Source: Henckelia pumila
Taxonomy: Eukaryota > Streptophyta > Magnoliopsida > Lamiales > Gesneriaceae
NCBI RefSeq assembly: GCF_033568475.1
Contig: NC_133121.1
Coordinates: 27,697,374 to 27,761,373, forward strand
Direction: 5' to 3'
Length of the DNA: 64,000 nt
Below, piece by piece: positions 33,877 to 45,709 of this stretch. A program made the position numbers and the translations under genes. The notes under the pieces are model-generated. The model worked only from the letters and a program-made list of their open reading frames with translations. It did not search any database and was not told the DNA's origin. The number at the start of each line of letters is the position of its first letter. Position 1 is the stretch's first letter.

Positions 33877-34214
33877 TCATAGAATTGTAGGCGGCGAAAA
33901 ATAATTCTGAGGCGTGCATTGTAGGGTGCGAAAAATATTATCGTAGCTTGCAAATTCTTTCCGCAGCGTGAATTGTAGGCTGTCAATAGTATATCCGTAG
34001 CGTATCTTGCACGCTGTCGATGAACATTTGTGCAGCTTGTGTTGTGCGTTGCGGATACAAGTTTCCGCAGCTCTCATCGCAAGCTGCAAATGCAAGTTTC
34101 CGCAGCGCTCCATGCTTTTCGCGGATACCCCCAATGAGTTTCTATAGCTTACTACTATGCAGCGTGCGATGCTGTTAATTTGCACGCTGCGAAAACTCAT
34201 TTTTATTGTAGTGT
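33877..34214 (-). mobile_element. Terminal part of a CACTA (En/Spm) transposon
   Basis: Read on the minus strand it begins CACTACAATAAAAATGAG. A series of subterminal repeats in both orientations follows: CGCAGCGTGC, GCACGCTGC, GAGCTGCGGAAACTTG and variants. CACTA ends look like this and serve as transposase-binding arrays. The other end was not found. The 141-aa minus-strand frame here is this repeat array, not a gene. Confidence 0.7.
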
Positions 34215-34711
34215 GATGAGGCTCACTCTCACCCCTTGGGAGCCAACATACCTCTTCTTCAGCACTTCCCTCATGGATCGACCCTACCCTACCTTTTAAC
34301 ATGAGACTCGAGCCTTAATCCATTGTTATAGGCCTTCAGCTCAAGTATGTGATGAGCCCACTTTTAGGGTATCACCCATGTATGGAAAATCAGTAATATT
34401 TAATTGCTTTTTTAGATATTTGAGGCAATCTCGCAAACAAAAATGCGAGATATTCCAATAATCTAACCTAGGAAACCTTTTAAAAATAATTAGAAAAATG
34501 CTAGATGTATAACTTGGTTTACACCCTTACTTAAAATTTTCTTTTTTTCCCTCATTAATTGCAAAAATACCCATGATAAGAAATAAATATTTAGTTGATC
34601 AAGAAAAGTTTTATAATTAATAAGGAAGAGTGTAAACCAAGGTGTACACCGAGGTATACATTTAGCATTACTCAAATAATTAATTTGAATCACGATAAGT
34701 AATAGCTAAAT
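34215..34711. other. 3' flank of the aspartyl protease gene
   Basis: AT-rich and probably holds the 3' untranslated region and polyadenylation signals of the minus-strand gene. Two imperfect copies of a TGTAAACCAAGG/GGTGTACACC-type inverted motif are near 34519 and 34629. Confidence 0.45.
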
Positions 34712-36240
34712 CTAGCTGCAGCGTTCCCAAGCCACACCCAGCCTGGATTTTGGTTGATCGATCAGAATCCGGTGATTTTGTTGCTGGAAGCTTCCGATAA
34801 CGTTGAGAACCGAGTTGACGCTGCCGTCCATCTCCGCTGCCATGGCGAGGCATGTGGTGCTGCCGGAGGTGCTGTGGATGAGGAAATTATCCTGTGCAAG
34901 TGTCATGTTCATGCCTTGGAACATAAATGTTATGCTGGGTATGGTGATCGGCACGGTGTAGCATGTATCAAAGCCGCCAAGCGATGACACGGTGGCTTTG
35001 CCCATCCTCCTCCGGAACTCGTCCCTCACCGCAACATAAGCCGGCATCACAAGAGTTGTGAACTGTACACCGGTATCGAATATGGTCCCGGCCCCCGTGT
35101 TGGGATCAAATGCAAATGCAGATGGAGGGATTTTAACGACGTTTGCACCTACACTAATAGCCTTAAGATCTACGTAGTACAGGGACGGTCTTCTTGAATT
35201 TTTAAGCAATGGCGTGGATTTGATTTGAATGGGCTGGAATTTGGGCCCTAGTTTTAGGGATCCGGTGAAGCCTGATGATTTGTAGTTAGGCAAACAGTAA
35301 GAGAATGTGGAGTTGTAGAGGGTTAGAGTTTGGGATATAAAAGACAATGGGCCTCGGCCCAGGCCCATTAAGCCTTGTGCCGGGAGGGACGTGCCGGTGG
35401 TACTGTTGACGCAGCCGAAGGTGAAATTGGGGATGTGGTTGTTGGCTAAGGTTAGGGTGTCCTGGGCAAGGTTCGCGCTGACGTTGGAGTTGCCGTATGG
35501 CAGGTTGAAATGACAACTCGTCTTGCCTCCACAGTTTGAGTTGGATACCTGAAATTAAAATCAAAAAAATTCTACATTAAAATCTTTATGTACGTCGATA
35601 ATCAAAGAGCAAATGGACGCTATTGGAGTATATATGATCATCATAAGGATAAAACAAGAACAATGATAATGATTAATTTCCTCAAAGTCAAATTGAAGAG
35701 TAGCATCACTTTGAAATAATCACGGTTTATACCTGACTGTACTGTGGGGATTCACATAAAATCTTTACTTAAAAATCTAGTGTATATATATACCTGACTG
35801 CACTGCGGGGAGCCACATGTAACGTTATTGAACGTGGATGATTTGGTGGAATTGAAGGTGGTGGAGGAGCAACCCAAGCACATGTGGCACGGTACCAAAG
35901 CAGCATCATTGTTCGTGTCGAGGGCCATGAGCAAGGGCTGAGCTGGGGTTCCCACATTAACCTTTATAATGTAGGTCGGATTCTTAGTAATCTGGCTGCC
36001 TGAGGCTATAGGTACGGTTTGTCTGGCCGAGGCGAGCATAGACAGGTATCGTACTCGAGATTCATCATTGGATTGCATTTGGAGCACCGAATCTTCCCAT
36101 GAGAGGGTTGTTTTAGGCCTCAATGGATAGGATGGATGGTTTACATGGATGATTTGGAGGGTTGAGTCTTGTTCTTGATTAGAGACCACATTGGCCACTG
36201 AGAAGAAAAGGATGGCGAATGAAAAGATAAGAATTCTCAT
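34712..36240 (-). CDS. AED3/nepenthesin-like aspartyl protease (A1 family), two exons
   Basis: Exon 1 is 36240-35794 and exon 2 is 35548-34712, joined in phase 0, giving 427 aa. Residues 1-20 (MRILIFSFAILFFSVANVVS) form a signal peptide, so the product is secreted, probably to the apoplast. The order and wording match the AED3/CND41-like group: Cys-rich insert after the first active site, MGLGRGPLSFISQ near 210, and C-terminal IGSFQQQN. Length is normal for the group. The second catalytic motif is Asp307-Thr-Gly (IFDTGVQFT). The first reads Asp108-Thr109-Asn110 where relatives have DTS or DTG, and a Trp usual just after (AxW.PC) is Leu. The catalytic Asp is kept, but activity is uncertain. 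Frame, splice sites and TATA box are intact. Relatives act in defence or N remobilisation. Confidence 0.9.
35726..35815 (-). other. Duplicated end of exon 1 with a second splice donor in the intron
   Basis: The last 24 coding bases plus donor (CCCCGCAGTGCAGTCAG then GTATA, ending at 35794) are repeated, slightly changed, 57-62 bp downstream (CCCCACAGTACAGTCAG then GTATA). Use of the second donor would read into a stop (TGA at 35752), so the first must be used for the full protein. Confidence 0.75.
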
Positions 36241-36290
36241 GTTTCTTTGGCAATGAAATTTGATGGTTTTCTCAGTCTAGTGAGGATGTA

Positions 36291-36299
36291 CATTTATAG
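36291..36299 (-). promoter_or_regulatory. TATA box of the aspartyl protease gene
   Basis: CTATAAATG on the minus strand lies about 50 bp upstream of the ATG, implying a short 5' leader. Confidence 0.65.
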
Positions 36300-36835
36300 A
36301 TGCTAATGTGTGTTTGTGTGAGTAAATCTAAAAGTAACGGGAGATAAGATTTTTGTTATGCCAAGATTGGATTCTATTCCCTTGGTCTATTTGATGCATG
36401 CATAGAATCTCATTATCGGTCAATCTCTAAAATTATTTCTAAAAAAGTCTTCATTTGAAATTTGTTTATTTGTCATTATTATTATTATTATTTGATTTTT
36501 AAAGAAATATAATCATTTTTGTTATATTCTCTGTACACCAATTTTTCAATTATGTTCAAGATTTTGATCCATTAAAAACTAATTAATTGTGGTATATCCA
36601 CTAAAATGTGTCTGAATCTATCACGGACTAAGTAAATTATTGATTGACCATCACTAATTCATCCAATCGTCGCATTGTAGTGTACGCATTAAATTGTAAT
36701 AATCTAGCTAGCGGGATTATGAATAACCTCACCCTTTTTTCATAATCGAATTTATTTCCTGGCCAATCAATTAGCATAATGGAAATGTTGTTGGAAGGTA
36801 CGTATATAAACCGAATATGGCCACTATATATTGTA
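36300..36835. other. Upstream region of the aspartyl protease gene
   Basis: AT-rich, with an (ATT)n microsatellite near 36474-36491. No further gene or clear element. Confidence 0.5.
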
Positions 36836-36926
36836 AGAAATAACATATTGGGTTAACGGGTCGCCCATGAGGGCTGACTGACCCGACCTAGTATATATTC
36901 AAATGTCACATTTGAATTATTATACT
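36836..36926. repeat. Dispersed repeat, copy 1 (second copy at 62507-62600)
   Basis: AAATAACATATTGGGTTAAC, GGGCTGACT...CGACC and TATATATTCAAAT occur in the same order and spacing at 62510-62600. The family is not recognised. A CACTA end follows directly. Confidence 0.75.
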
Positions 36927-37140
36927 ACAAGAAAAATGCTTAAAGACAACGGATGTAGGAGGTTTATAACTATTGTAACTGATGATGTTGTTAAAAGCAC
37001 GCCCAACAACAACGGATTTTATCCGTTGTCTTTTCCTTCAAAGACAACAGCGCCAATTACAACAGTTTTAAAATGGCAAAGACAACAGATAAAATCCGTT
37101 GTATTTTTCAGATAAAAAACAAAAAAAAAAAAATTTAATA
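36927..37140 (+). mobile_element. Terminal part of a second CACTA family
   Basis: TACTACAAGAAAAATGC is a CACTA end with one changed base. Subterminal repeats follow, including a 21-bp palindrome with arms ACAACGGAT/ATCCGTTGT (37009-37029) and further copies of AGACAACAG and ATCCGTTGT to 37103. The other end was not found. The 70-aa frame across it is not a gene. Confidence 0.7.
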
Positions 37141-38094
37141 TACAAATTTGTAATATTATAAATCAATCAAAATTTAAAATCTCGAAAATAAAATTTAATA
37201 TACAATTTTTCAATATTACAAATGACTCTAAATTTTAATTCTAATTCAATGCACACTAGAAATAGAGTTATGAACTAATCTTTATAAATTAACTTGTAAC
37301 TCTCGTTTTCGTATAGATTAGCATCCACCTGTGAATCTGAAACAAAAAAAAAAGTCACTGATTTCTCTCTTCTATATATACATAGAAACATAGCAAAGGC
37401 AAGAAATAACAATAAATACAAAACAAAGGCCAAAGAGGAAAGTGATCAAAGGAGCAAATTAAAATAGTAGCAGAATTGGTGACCATAAACGTCAAACTAC
37501 TACATTTGCATGCCTAGCCTCAAACATCATTGAGATAAAAATAAGAGAAAAGGTTGAACACAAAGAAGCACATACAAGTCCTTTTATACAAGTACATTAA
37601 AATAGAGATAAATATATCAAAGGTTTACACTCTCAGAAGCAATTCATAGTCCACAACTAGGCTACCTGCTAACGAGAATTGTTTAATTATCACTGAAATT
37701 TATTACAAACTGCAGAGAAAGGATTTAAGATTGAGGTCCAACTTTCTAGCATGAGTTCCTAGTCCCCAGTCATGGATTGACTGTATTTTTTAGCACCATA
37801 TAAGTATATACAAGCTAAAACCCCTAGCCATTCTGCAGTTTATAAATTTTATGTTTTAACTGAACAAATATAAAAATTCCAAGAAAACAATAAGATAATT
37901 GCAAAAAAGATATGATATGATTCTTGTTGCATGAAAATCAAACATGATTATAAACGAATTGCATAAAAAAATCAAAGAAATTTCTCAATATTTGAAACAA
38001 GTAAAAGTTTAGATATCCACTTCTAGCTTACAATGAAACTAGCAATAGATTATCACAATAAAACAATTGATAAATCAATTGAACCTTTAAAGGA
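37141..38094. other. No feature recognised
   Basis: AT-rich sequence without repeat ends or exons that I can see; possibly interior of the CACTA remnant. Confidence 0.45.
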
Positions 38095-38685
38095 ACCCGT
38101 CTTTGACAATCCAAGTGAATATCAATCGACATACGCCACAAAGTTAATTAACTTTGATAAGTTTGATTTGAAACAAAGCAAAGTTCTGGCAAAATTCTAA
38201 AGAGAACTTTATTGATAAAAATCTGAATTCAATAATCTGATTAATAATGAATGTAGCTTTTGTTTTTATATTACAACTCAAAAAGGCAAAAGATAATACC
38301 AAAATAATTAAAAGATAGTTTCCTAATGGGCCTAAAATATTCAAAATAGGAAAATATCACAAAATAACTAAATCTACCGAAACACACAGAAACACACTGA
38401 ACTATGTTTTTTTACGTCAAAACCGCGCTGGAGCGCAAAAACATGCACTGGGGTGCAAAATATGTCCGCTGGGGCGCGCTTGTATTCTGTCTGCACACTT
38501 CAAATCTCGCCAGGTGCGCTGGGGCACATCATTGGGGCACTGGGGTGCGAAATCTTGCACTCGAGTGCGCTGGTCTGCTGTCCCAACTTTGAAATCTCTC
38601 TTCTCTTGATCTCTTAACACTTCAATGACATTTAAATGTCTCCCAACTTGATCTCCATGCATTGTAAACCCTTCATAGCTCATTG
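38095..38685 (-). mobile_element. Ty3/Gypsy fragment, copy B, first part
   Basis: Homologous to 20989-21570 (shared ACGCCACAAAGT and TTTGATAAGTTTGATTTGAA near the lower end). It continues at 47015 after the inserted Gypsy element. Its GC-rich block (38417-38580) carries GCGCTGGGGCGC-type repeats where copy A has GCGGGCGCGC. Ends with the TSD CATTG (38681-38685). Confidence 0.75.
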
Positions 38686-40248
38686 TGTAGTAGCCCGATC
38701 CCATTTTACAAAGATTAATTTCTAATCATATTTAAATTTAATGAATTGTGATTAAAATATTTTAATATGATCTAACGGACCAAGAAATCGGACCCAGAAC
38801 ATTCAAAAAGTAAGAAATGAGCTCATATGGCCTTGGACAAGTTTAGACGATCCGAACTAGGATCGGATGGTCCGATGAGATCGTAGCCAACGATGGAGTT
38901 CGGAAGCTACGGGAATGATCGGAGCATCCGAACCAGGATCGAAGCCTTAGATCGTAGTGCCATGCACGTGGAAATAAGACTTGAACACGTAGCTACATGC
39001 ATGAGATCAGAGCCTCCGAAGTGGGAATCGGAGCGTCCGATCTTGACCGATTGGAACGTGGCATGCATGCACAGATCGGAACGTCCGATCTAGGGATCGG
39101 AGTAGGGCCGAGATGGCTCATTTTCAATGCAAATCAAATCCTCTCCTCTCCCGTAATATCTCTATTTTAAGGGTTTTGAGACTTTTTTATTAATATTTGG
39201 AGTAGGTAGTAGTATTTTTATAGTTAGCGGACAATGTCCGTAGTAGTAGCCAAGCAGCCGAGCTTTGGCGAAGTGTCCAGGGGTCATAGCAAGGCTGTGC
39301 CCAAGCTCTGGGCATTTGAAATTAGCGGGTTGAAGATGGACGAAGGTTTAACTCTAGCTCTTTAAATTAAATAGAAAGTATGTTATAGTTTAATTAAGGA
39401 TTTTAAAGTATGTTAAATGATGCATGTTTATATTTAATTGTCTCGTTGCATGGTAAACTTGGAACCTAGATGGATGTTTCTAGGAACTGCCTTAGAAAGG
39501 TACGAAAGTACTGACTGAGATTGTAGGCTTGGAACCTAGATGGATGCTTCTAGGAACTGCCTTAGAAAGGTACGAAAGTATTGACTGAGATTGTCAGCGG
39601 GTATGCATGCTTATGTGTTGCATTTATGTTCCATGATTATTATGGAAGAATGATCCATGTTTTATTGCTTTGAGATATGATGTTGCATGTGCATTTCATA
39701 TTGAGAATGTATCTCCTTCGAGATATGTTATGCTTTCGAGGGTGCTCAGCCCCTGTTATGATGTTTTGGGCACTGAGAGTCACTCGACCGATGGGTCGTT
39801 CCGTCGGGACATTTTTGGTCCATGTCCAGTTAGAAGTGAGTGGTCGGGTCCAGTGGTTTGATTCCCCAAGGCTACAGCTCATGACCTAGACCAATCTGAG
39901 CAAATTATGATCTGTCTACCCAGATATTATATTTTTCCCGGTCATTACATTGCATGCATCATATGCATATGTTTATCCGTACTAGCGTATTGAGCTTTAA
40001 TTCTCACGTACAGTTGTTTTCTGTTTGTCTAGACACCCCCTTCGATGGGGCAGTTGCAAGTAGTTCTCCTAGAGATCTAGAGATTGGGTGGTGACCAAGG
40101 CAGGATTGCAGTGTCAGCCACTAGTTTTTACCATGATGGTATTTAAGTTATTTTAGTTTCTGCAGTTTATCTCTGATTATGATTATTTATTGTTCAATTG
40201 CATGCTTATGTTTTTGATTAGTAGGTGATCATCGTGTGCGTAACGATA
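38686..40248 (+). repeat. 5' LTR of Gypsy-1
   Basis: Starts TGTAGTAGCCCG. The end is decayed (GTAACGATA where the 3' LTR has GTCACTACA). It holds a 70-bp tandem duplication, and about 165 bp (39671-39835) that are missing from the 3' LTR. Palindromes of the GATCGGA-N3-TCCGATC type lie at about 38861-39091. Confidence 0.92.
39458..39597 (+). repeat. 70-bp tandem duplication in the 5' LTR
   Basis: Two adjacent units starting CTTGGAACCTAGATGGATG (39458 and 39528); only one is present in the 3' LTR. Confidence 0.9.
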
Positions 40249-40252
40249 TTTA

Positions 40253-40268
40253 TGGTATCAGAGCATGC
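40253..40268 (+). other. Primer-binding site of Gypsy-1, tRNA-iMet
   Basis: TGGTATCAGAGCATGC lies four bases after the LTR end. Confidence 0.9.
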
Positions 40269-41432
40269 AAAAAGATTCTTTGGAACTTAGTATTGACATT
40301 TGGGTTATCCTTGTAGATTACAAATCGGATACAATGACGATAGCAGTAACAGGAATTGGAATAGCAGGATATCTAGGCTTTTTCAAGATCTTCATTGTCA
40401 AGGTTGGCATCAGAGTTTTGCCTTATGTGGATTCCAGCAGGATGTAGCTGGAAGAGAAGATCCAGTTTTGTACTCCAGGCACTTCTCATGGTTGAATGGA
40501 ATGTGTAACATGTAGTCATCCATTTGTCTTCGACCAAGGAAGCCACCCCTGAAGACTCTCCACTAGTAGTTGGAGATATTGTCAAAAGATCCTGCCGGAG
40601 AATGGACCATTTAACTGGTAGTTTCCGGTAGTGAGATTAAATATTTTAGATCTTGCGAGGAGGAAGTCTGCTGACAAGCTTGTATTGATGTTTTTTTGTA
40701 TGACAGACGGGAAACCTCATGTTCAAGATCAGAAGAAGGAATGAAAGATTTCTGCATTTAGTCAGATTGTAAGATTTTCGTTGTATTAGTTTTTAAATAT
40801 TGTATTAAATTTTGTTGTAAACAGTATTTCAGTTGTAAGCATTTGAATCAGATGTATTAAAGATTTCAGATATTTGATGTACTAGTTATTGTTGTATTGT
40901 ACATCTTTCAGTGTAATCTTTTGAATAAGTTGTTTATTACATGGGATTGTAATAAAGATTGTATAGAACCTGGGTTAGTGGTTCAAGTATTGTAATTGTA
41001 ATCTTTGGGATTATCTTGATTATATTGAATAAAGGATCAGACATTTGTTTAAACATGTGTATAATTAGGATTGAATTATGCATGTTTTCAGTTGAATAGA
41101 TCTAGATGTATATTCTAGAATATTCTATCGAGACATACAAGGATGACATGTTTTCATCAGGGGCACAATGATAAATTATACCAAGTGCTGTGGACTGTGT
41201 GGATATATGACTAGACGAAGAGATAGTGCGACCCCATGCTTTTTTTTTACTCTAGGAGCCTTTCGTGCTTTAGAGGGTAGGGTTTCTGGGAGCTTTTCTT
41301 GATTTAGATGGTTATTTAGGGGGAGGCTACCTCAGTCCGATGTGTTGCAATAGTCACATTAGGGGTATCGTTCGATATTTGGATTCTCTCGTGAAGATTT
41401 AATACTGAAATTTAATATCCAAGGAAATTAGT

Positions 41433-42060
41433 TATCGTATGACTTTGTCAGAGATATAGATTAAAGATTTATGTTGTCAGAATTATTCTTGGAAGGAATT
41501 TTCCTTGACGAGTGATCGTTCTGAGCAGATAAGGTTTTGATCTTATAATGTGGTATTACTAGATAGATATATCTAGTAAATGGAAGGATTTTTACCAGTG
41601 GTTATTAAGAGTATCGTCTGAATTTATCAGAGATTCAGTGTGACATTTTTTTGGGAAAAGGAAGGTTCAGGTTATCAGATTTGGGAAAATATGCTTTGTT
41701 CTTTGTTCGTTTTGGTGTCATCTTGTGTGGACATAAGCAGTGGTAGTACATCCAGATTGGTACGGGACTGATGCAGTAACTAGCTTTAGCTATCGTCTGA
41801 CTCTGTCAGAGATAGAAATGATGAGTTCAGTGTGAATTTTGTGATTCCAAGTGTTAGGAATTAGCAGACTTATGGCAACGAGATCAGAGTTGTTAATCAA
41901 GCCATCTTAGTTATCAGTGATCAATGAATTGGAAATAGTCCGAAGATTAGTGATACAAATGTCTATGGTTTGGACATGGACAGTTTGATGGTAGATCCAG
42001 ATTGGTGCAGTAGTGGTACCAGTAACTACTTTTGATTATCGTCTGACATCGTCAGAGATA
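41433..42060. repeat. Spaced palindromic repeat TATCGTCTGAC-N3-GTCAGAGATA (4 copies)
   Basis: Copies start at 41433, 41612, 41791 and 42037 (spacing 179, 179 and 246 bp). The last two lie in longer similar units (CCAGATTGGT... upstream, ATTCCAAGT downstream). The repeat lies in Gypsy-1 where gag/protease coding would be expected. Confidence 0.7.
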
Positions 42061-42834
42061 AGGTTAGTGAACTCGTGGAAATTCTGTTATTCCAAGTATT
42101 CTGGGTTCAGATATTTCTCGCTAAACAAAATCATTGAGATCATTGGTTGTTGTTCAACAGTGTGAAGTTCTGGTGAATCGAGAATTTGTGAATGACAAAC
42201 TTAACTGATTGATCATTTTGGGCTAAGTATGAGCTATGATGGATCAAGGATAATGGATGCGATTGTTAAGTCTAAATCAGTATTGATTAAGATATATTCA
42301 GAATTTCTTAGTTTTTAGAAATTTTCAGGAATGTATTAGTTCATCTTTTGGATTTTCTTCTGTTAAGAAGGAATAATAAGATGTAACATTTGTGATTTTA
42401 GAGAAACCGATAAACCATGTTTTGAATTATCTGTGGCAGATACGGATGTTGTAACCCAATATTGGGGGAGGTGATTGTTTTTTTTAGAAAGGATGATTTA
42501 AATGGAATTTCTTGGTGATTAAAAACTATTAACTCAGTTTTCAGGGACTGAATTGAGAAATTGTTAATTGTTGGGGAAAACTGATAGGATGAGTACAGTA
42601 CTCAGGTATTCTGTCCTCGGGAATGTTTTCTGCAGTATTTCTGAGATTTCATTGTTAGAATTTAATCTAGCAAGTGTTCGAATTTCAATGGGTACTAACA
42701 AGATAGCATCAAGTGTTTAGACGTGGAAAAAGGACAGCAACTGAGATCTAAAGTTACCAGGTTTAGCAAGATTTTTGTCACTGATTTTCTGGGATGTCTA
42801 TTAGATGCGTTCGCCCATTGATGTTGTAGTGACC

Positions 42835-44215
42835 CATATCCGTAATTAGCGATTAATGTGTAATTAATCGTATGATCATGTTTTGATTTAGTAAAACATG
42901 ATTAAAAAGATTTCAAATGGATTAACGGACTTCAGAAATGGACTCAGAATGATCCAAAATGGCCCGAAGGGTGACTGGAACGTAAGCAACGTTGGAGAAC
43001 AGACACAACGTTCTGGTCAGCTGATGTCATCCATGATGTCAGCAAGATGACGTAATTGCTTACGACCATGATGGGACAATCGGACTCAACGATTATGGAA
43101 CGGACGCAACGTTCGCTAACGGACGCAATGAACCCCAAATGGACGTTCCTTTCTCTGTCTATAAATAGAGGTGCCGAGGCTCATTTGCAACTCGCCTCTC
43201 TTCCCTCTTCTCTCTCTTTTCTTAGCCTTCTAACTTAAATCTAGGAAATTCTAGGCGTCCTATTGGAAATTTGGAAGTAGCAGAGCAATCCCCGTGTCGT
43301 AGCGGAGTTGTGCCTAAGTTTTGGAGGCAGTCGCCATCAGTGGGCTGAGGAAGGAAGCAGTTATAGCTTTGGCTTCCTAAAATTATTTGGGAGTATGCAA
43401 TAGCTTAGTTAAGTCTTTTAGAGCTTCATGAATGATGCATGGATATTTGCATTGTAGAGCTGATGATAGGCTTGGAACCTAGAGTGGTACTGCTAGAAAC
43501 TGTCTGTAGCAAGGTACGTAAGTACTGACTGAGATGGCCAACATGATATATATTATATGTGTTTCATGAGTATGTGCTACTTGTTTTATATGTTTTACGG
43601 CTTTAGCACATGCATATTTTTACGTACTGGACTACATCCCGTGAGATGTGAGTCATGACAGTTTTCATCGGTGATGAGTTACTCCTTATGGATTCGTGTC
43701 TGGGACACTCAGCCCCTGGTTTTGCTACCACTAGGAGCAACCACGACGGTTGAGTAGACGCTATAGTAGATAGATGAATATAGGAGCGGCCCCGTGGACT
43801 AGCTATCCATCACGGCCTTGTATATTCATGGCGCCACTGAGTACTATTTTTCTCTTGTTTAAAGTCATTTATGTGCTGCATATATTTTATATATCATTGC
43901 TTATGTATTGAGCTTAGAACTCATGTCCAGTAGTTTTTGTATGTCTGGACACCCCATTCGACGGGGCAGGTGTAGGTGCATGGTTGAGCACCAGGAACTT
44001 GGAGTAGCCAGTGACCTTTTGAAGACAGCAGGATTAGCTGTAGGTCTTTACCCTTAGAATTATTTGTAATTCGATTGGGTTGTATATTGGTTATTTAACC
44101 AGTTGTATTGTGCTGGTCTGCTTTTATTTAAGTCTTTCGCAGCAATTTATTTTAAATGCATGCTTAATTATGCTTTAACTCTGATTAGGTAGTGGATCCG
44201 GGTTGGGTTGCTATA
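42835..44215 (+). mobile_element. Solo LTR in Gypsy-1 (1381 bp), TSD GATGT
   Basis: TGTAGTGACCCATATCCG to GGGTTGCTATA, with perfect TSD GATGT (42830-42834, 44216-44220). TATA box CTATAAATAG near 43159. Closely related to the minus-strand LTR at 56191-57636. It has GAACGGACGCAACGTTC at 43098-43114. Confidence 0.92.
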
Positions 44216-45709
44216 GATGTATACAGGATTGAATCATGAGTTAGCTAGATTGTTATGATTTGAGGACTTCTCGAGGTAGGGATGAAACGGTTTTGTTCAT
44301 CTAGTAGCGCAGGTCAGAATTAAGCAAGAAATTATTACTATCCGTGAGAAGATAATCATTATTATTGTTTTGGGCATTATCTCAAGTTATGAGATAGATG
44401 TCAATATTCGACCCAGTTTATTAGTACTAGGAATTTTACTAATCGACTTTTGAGTCAACAGAATAAATATTGATATTTCCAAGAAGAGAACCTAAAGGGT
44501 TCAGGATATCAGGAATTGAGGACAACTACGTTGTCACATGTGTTATGACAAAGTATTAGTCATTAGTATGAGAATTATTTTGGTGTACAAATACTTGAGT
44601 ACTTGGTTCTGTTGGAAAAGTATGAAGCACTTTGTGTATCAATATGTTTCTTGATATTGAGTGTGTCAACAGATTTAGACTGAACATCAACAACATGGAA
44701 GTTTGTATCATAGTTATCGATTCCTGAGTGGAAATGAGAGTTATAATGATGGACTTTGTGACCCATTTGCCGGTATTCTCAAGGAATTACGATACTATCA
44801 GAGTTGTGATGTATCGACTCACTAAGGCAAGGCATTTATTTTCGTGTAATCGAAACTTCACTTTTGGCAGTAGTGATTGATTACACATTCAAGAGATTGT
44901 GAGTTTTCATGGCATACCAATAAACATTGTCAGGGAATGAGATTTCAGATTTCTTTCCAGATTCTGGGGGAGTTTCAAGTATGACTCAAAGAATATTCTC
45001 AATGTGAGTACAGCCTATCATTCGGAGAATGATTACTAGTCAGAACATAATATCTGTATTTTGAGAATATATTATGAGCTTGCACTATGGATTTTGGCCA
45101 GCTTGGAAAAATCAAGTTTCGGTGATTGAGTTTGTATACAACAACAGTTATCACAATAGTAATGATATGACACCATTTGAGAAGTTGTACAGACAATGAT
45201 GTCGTATTTCATTGTTTTGAGGAGAGACGTGGGAAACAACATGTTGAGAAACCAAGAGTTAAGTTAAGAGGGTGTTGATATAGTTGAATTATCAGTAAAT
45301 ATACCTTTAAAGTTTATTGGTCTAATTGAGATATTGGGCAATAAATGAGATATATTACAGACTAGCATTGCCGTTATATGGATCCAGTATCCACGATGTG
45401 TTCTATGTATCACTGATGTGATGATTTGTGGTACATGAGTTTTACATCTTACAATCATTCAAGGAACAGTGTATACATATTTGAAATGTGTGGAGAGACT
45501 ATATTGATTACTGAATCATAAGAAAAAGTGTTGAGGAATAAGAATTTATTTTGGTCCAATTTCAATATTGAGACACTACTGAAGATTATTTGGATTACTG
45601 TGAGATCTTGTCAAATGATATTAGAAAATAAGAACATGTTGTTCTTATTCAAGTTCACTCGGTACTTTAGATATGATTTTGAGGACGAAATCTCTTAAGT
45701 AGGGGAGAA

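Larger units (their letters stand above)
40269..45709 (+). pseudogene. Gypsy-1 gag-pol, heavily decayed (integrase and C-terminus recognisable)
   Basis: The first 2.5 kb keep no clear domain. Near 44745-44990 the integrase core is readable (VVMYRLTKARHLF, then FHGIPINIV and SRFWGSF), with in-frame stops. Near 45000-45190 the next part reads STAYHSEND, EFVYNNSYHNSN and TPFEKLYRQ across a frameshift. Near 45525-45700 the chromovirus-type tail is seen (LRNKNLFW, then FEDEIS before the PPT). In intact relatives this would be a gag-protease-RT-RNase H-integrase polyprotein. Stops in every frame show it is dead. The solo LTR at 42835 adds a further break. Confidence 0.8.

Noticed and set aside
33877..34302. 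141-aa minus-strand frame
   Set aside because: It overlaps the CACTA subterminal repeat array and has no domain.
36903..37115. 70-aa frame near the second CACTA end
   Set aside because: Explained by palindromic subterminal repeats.
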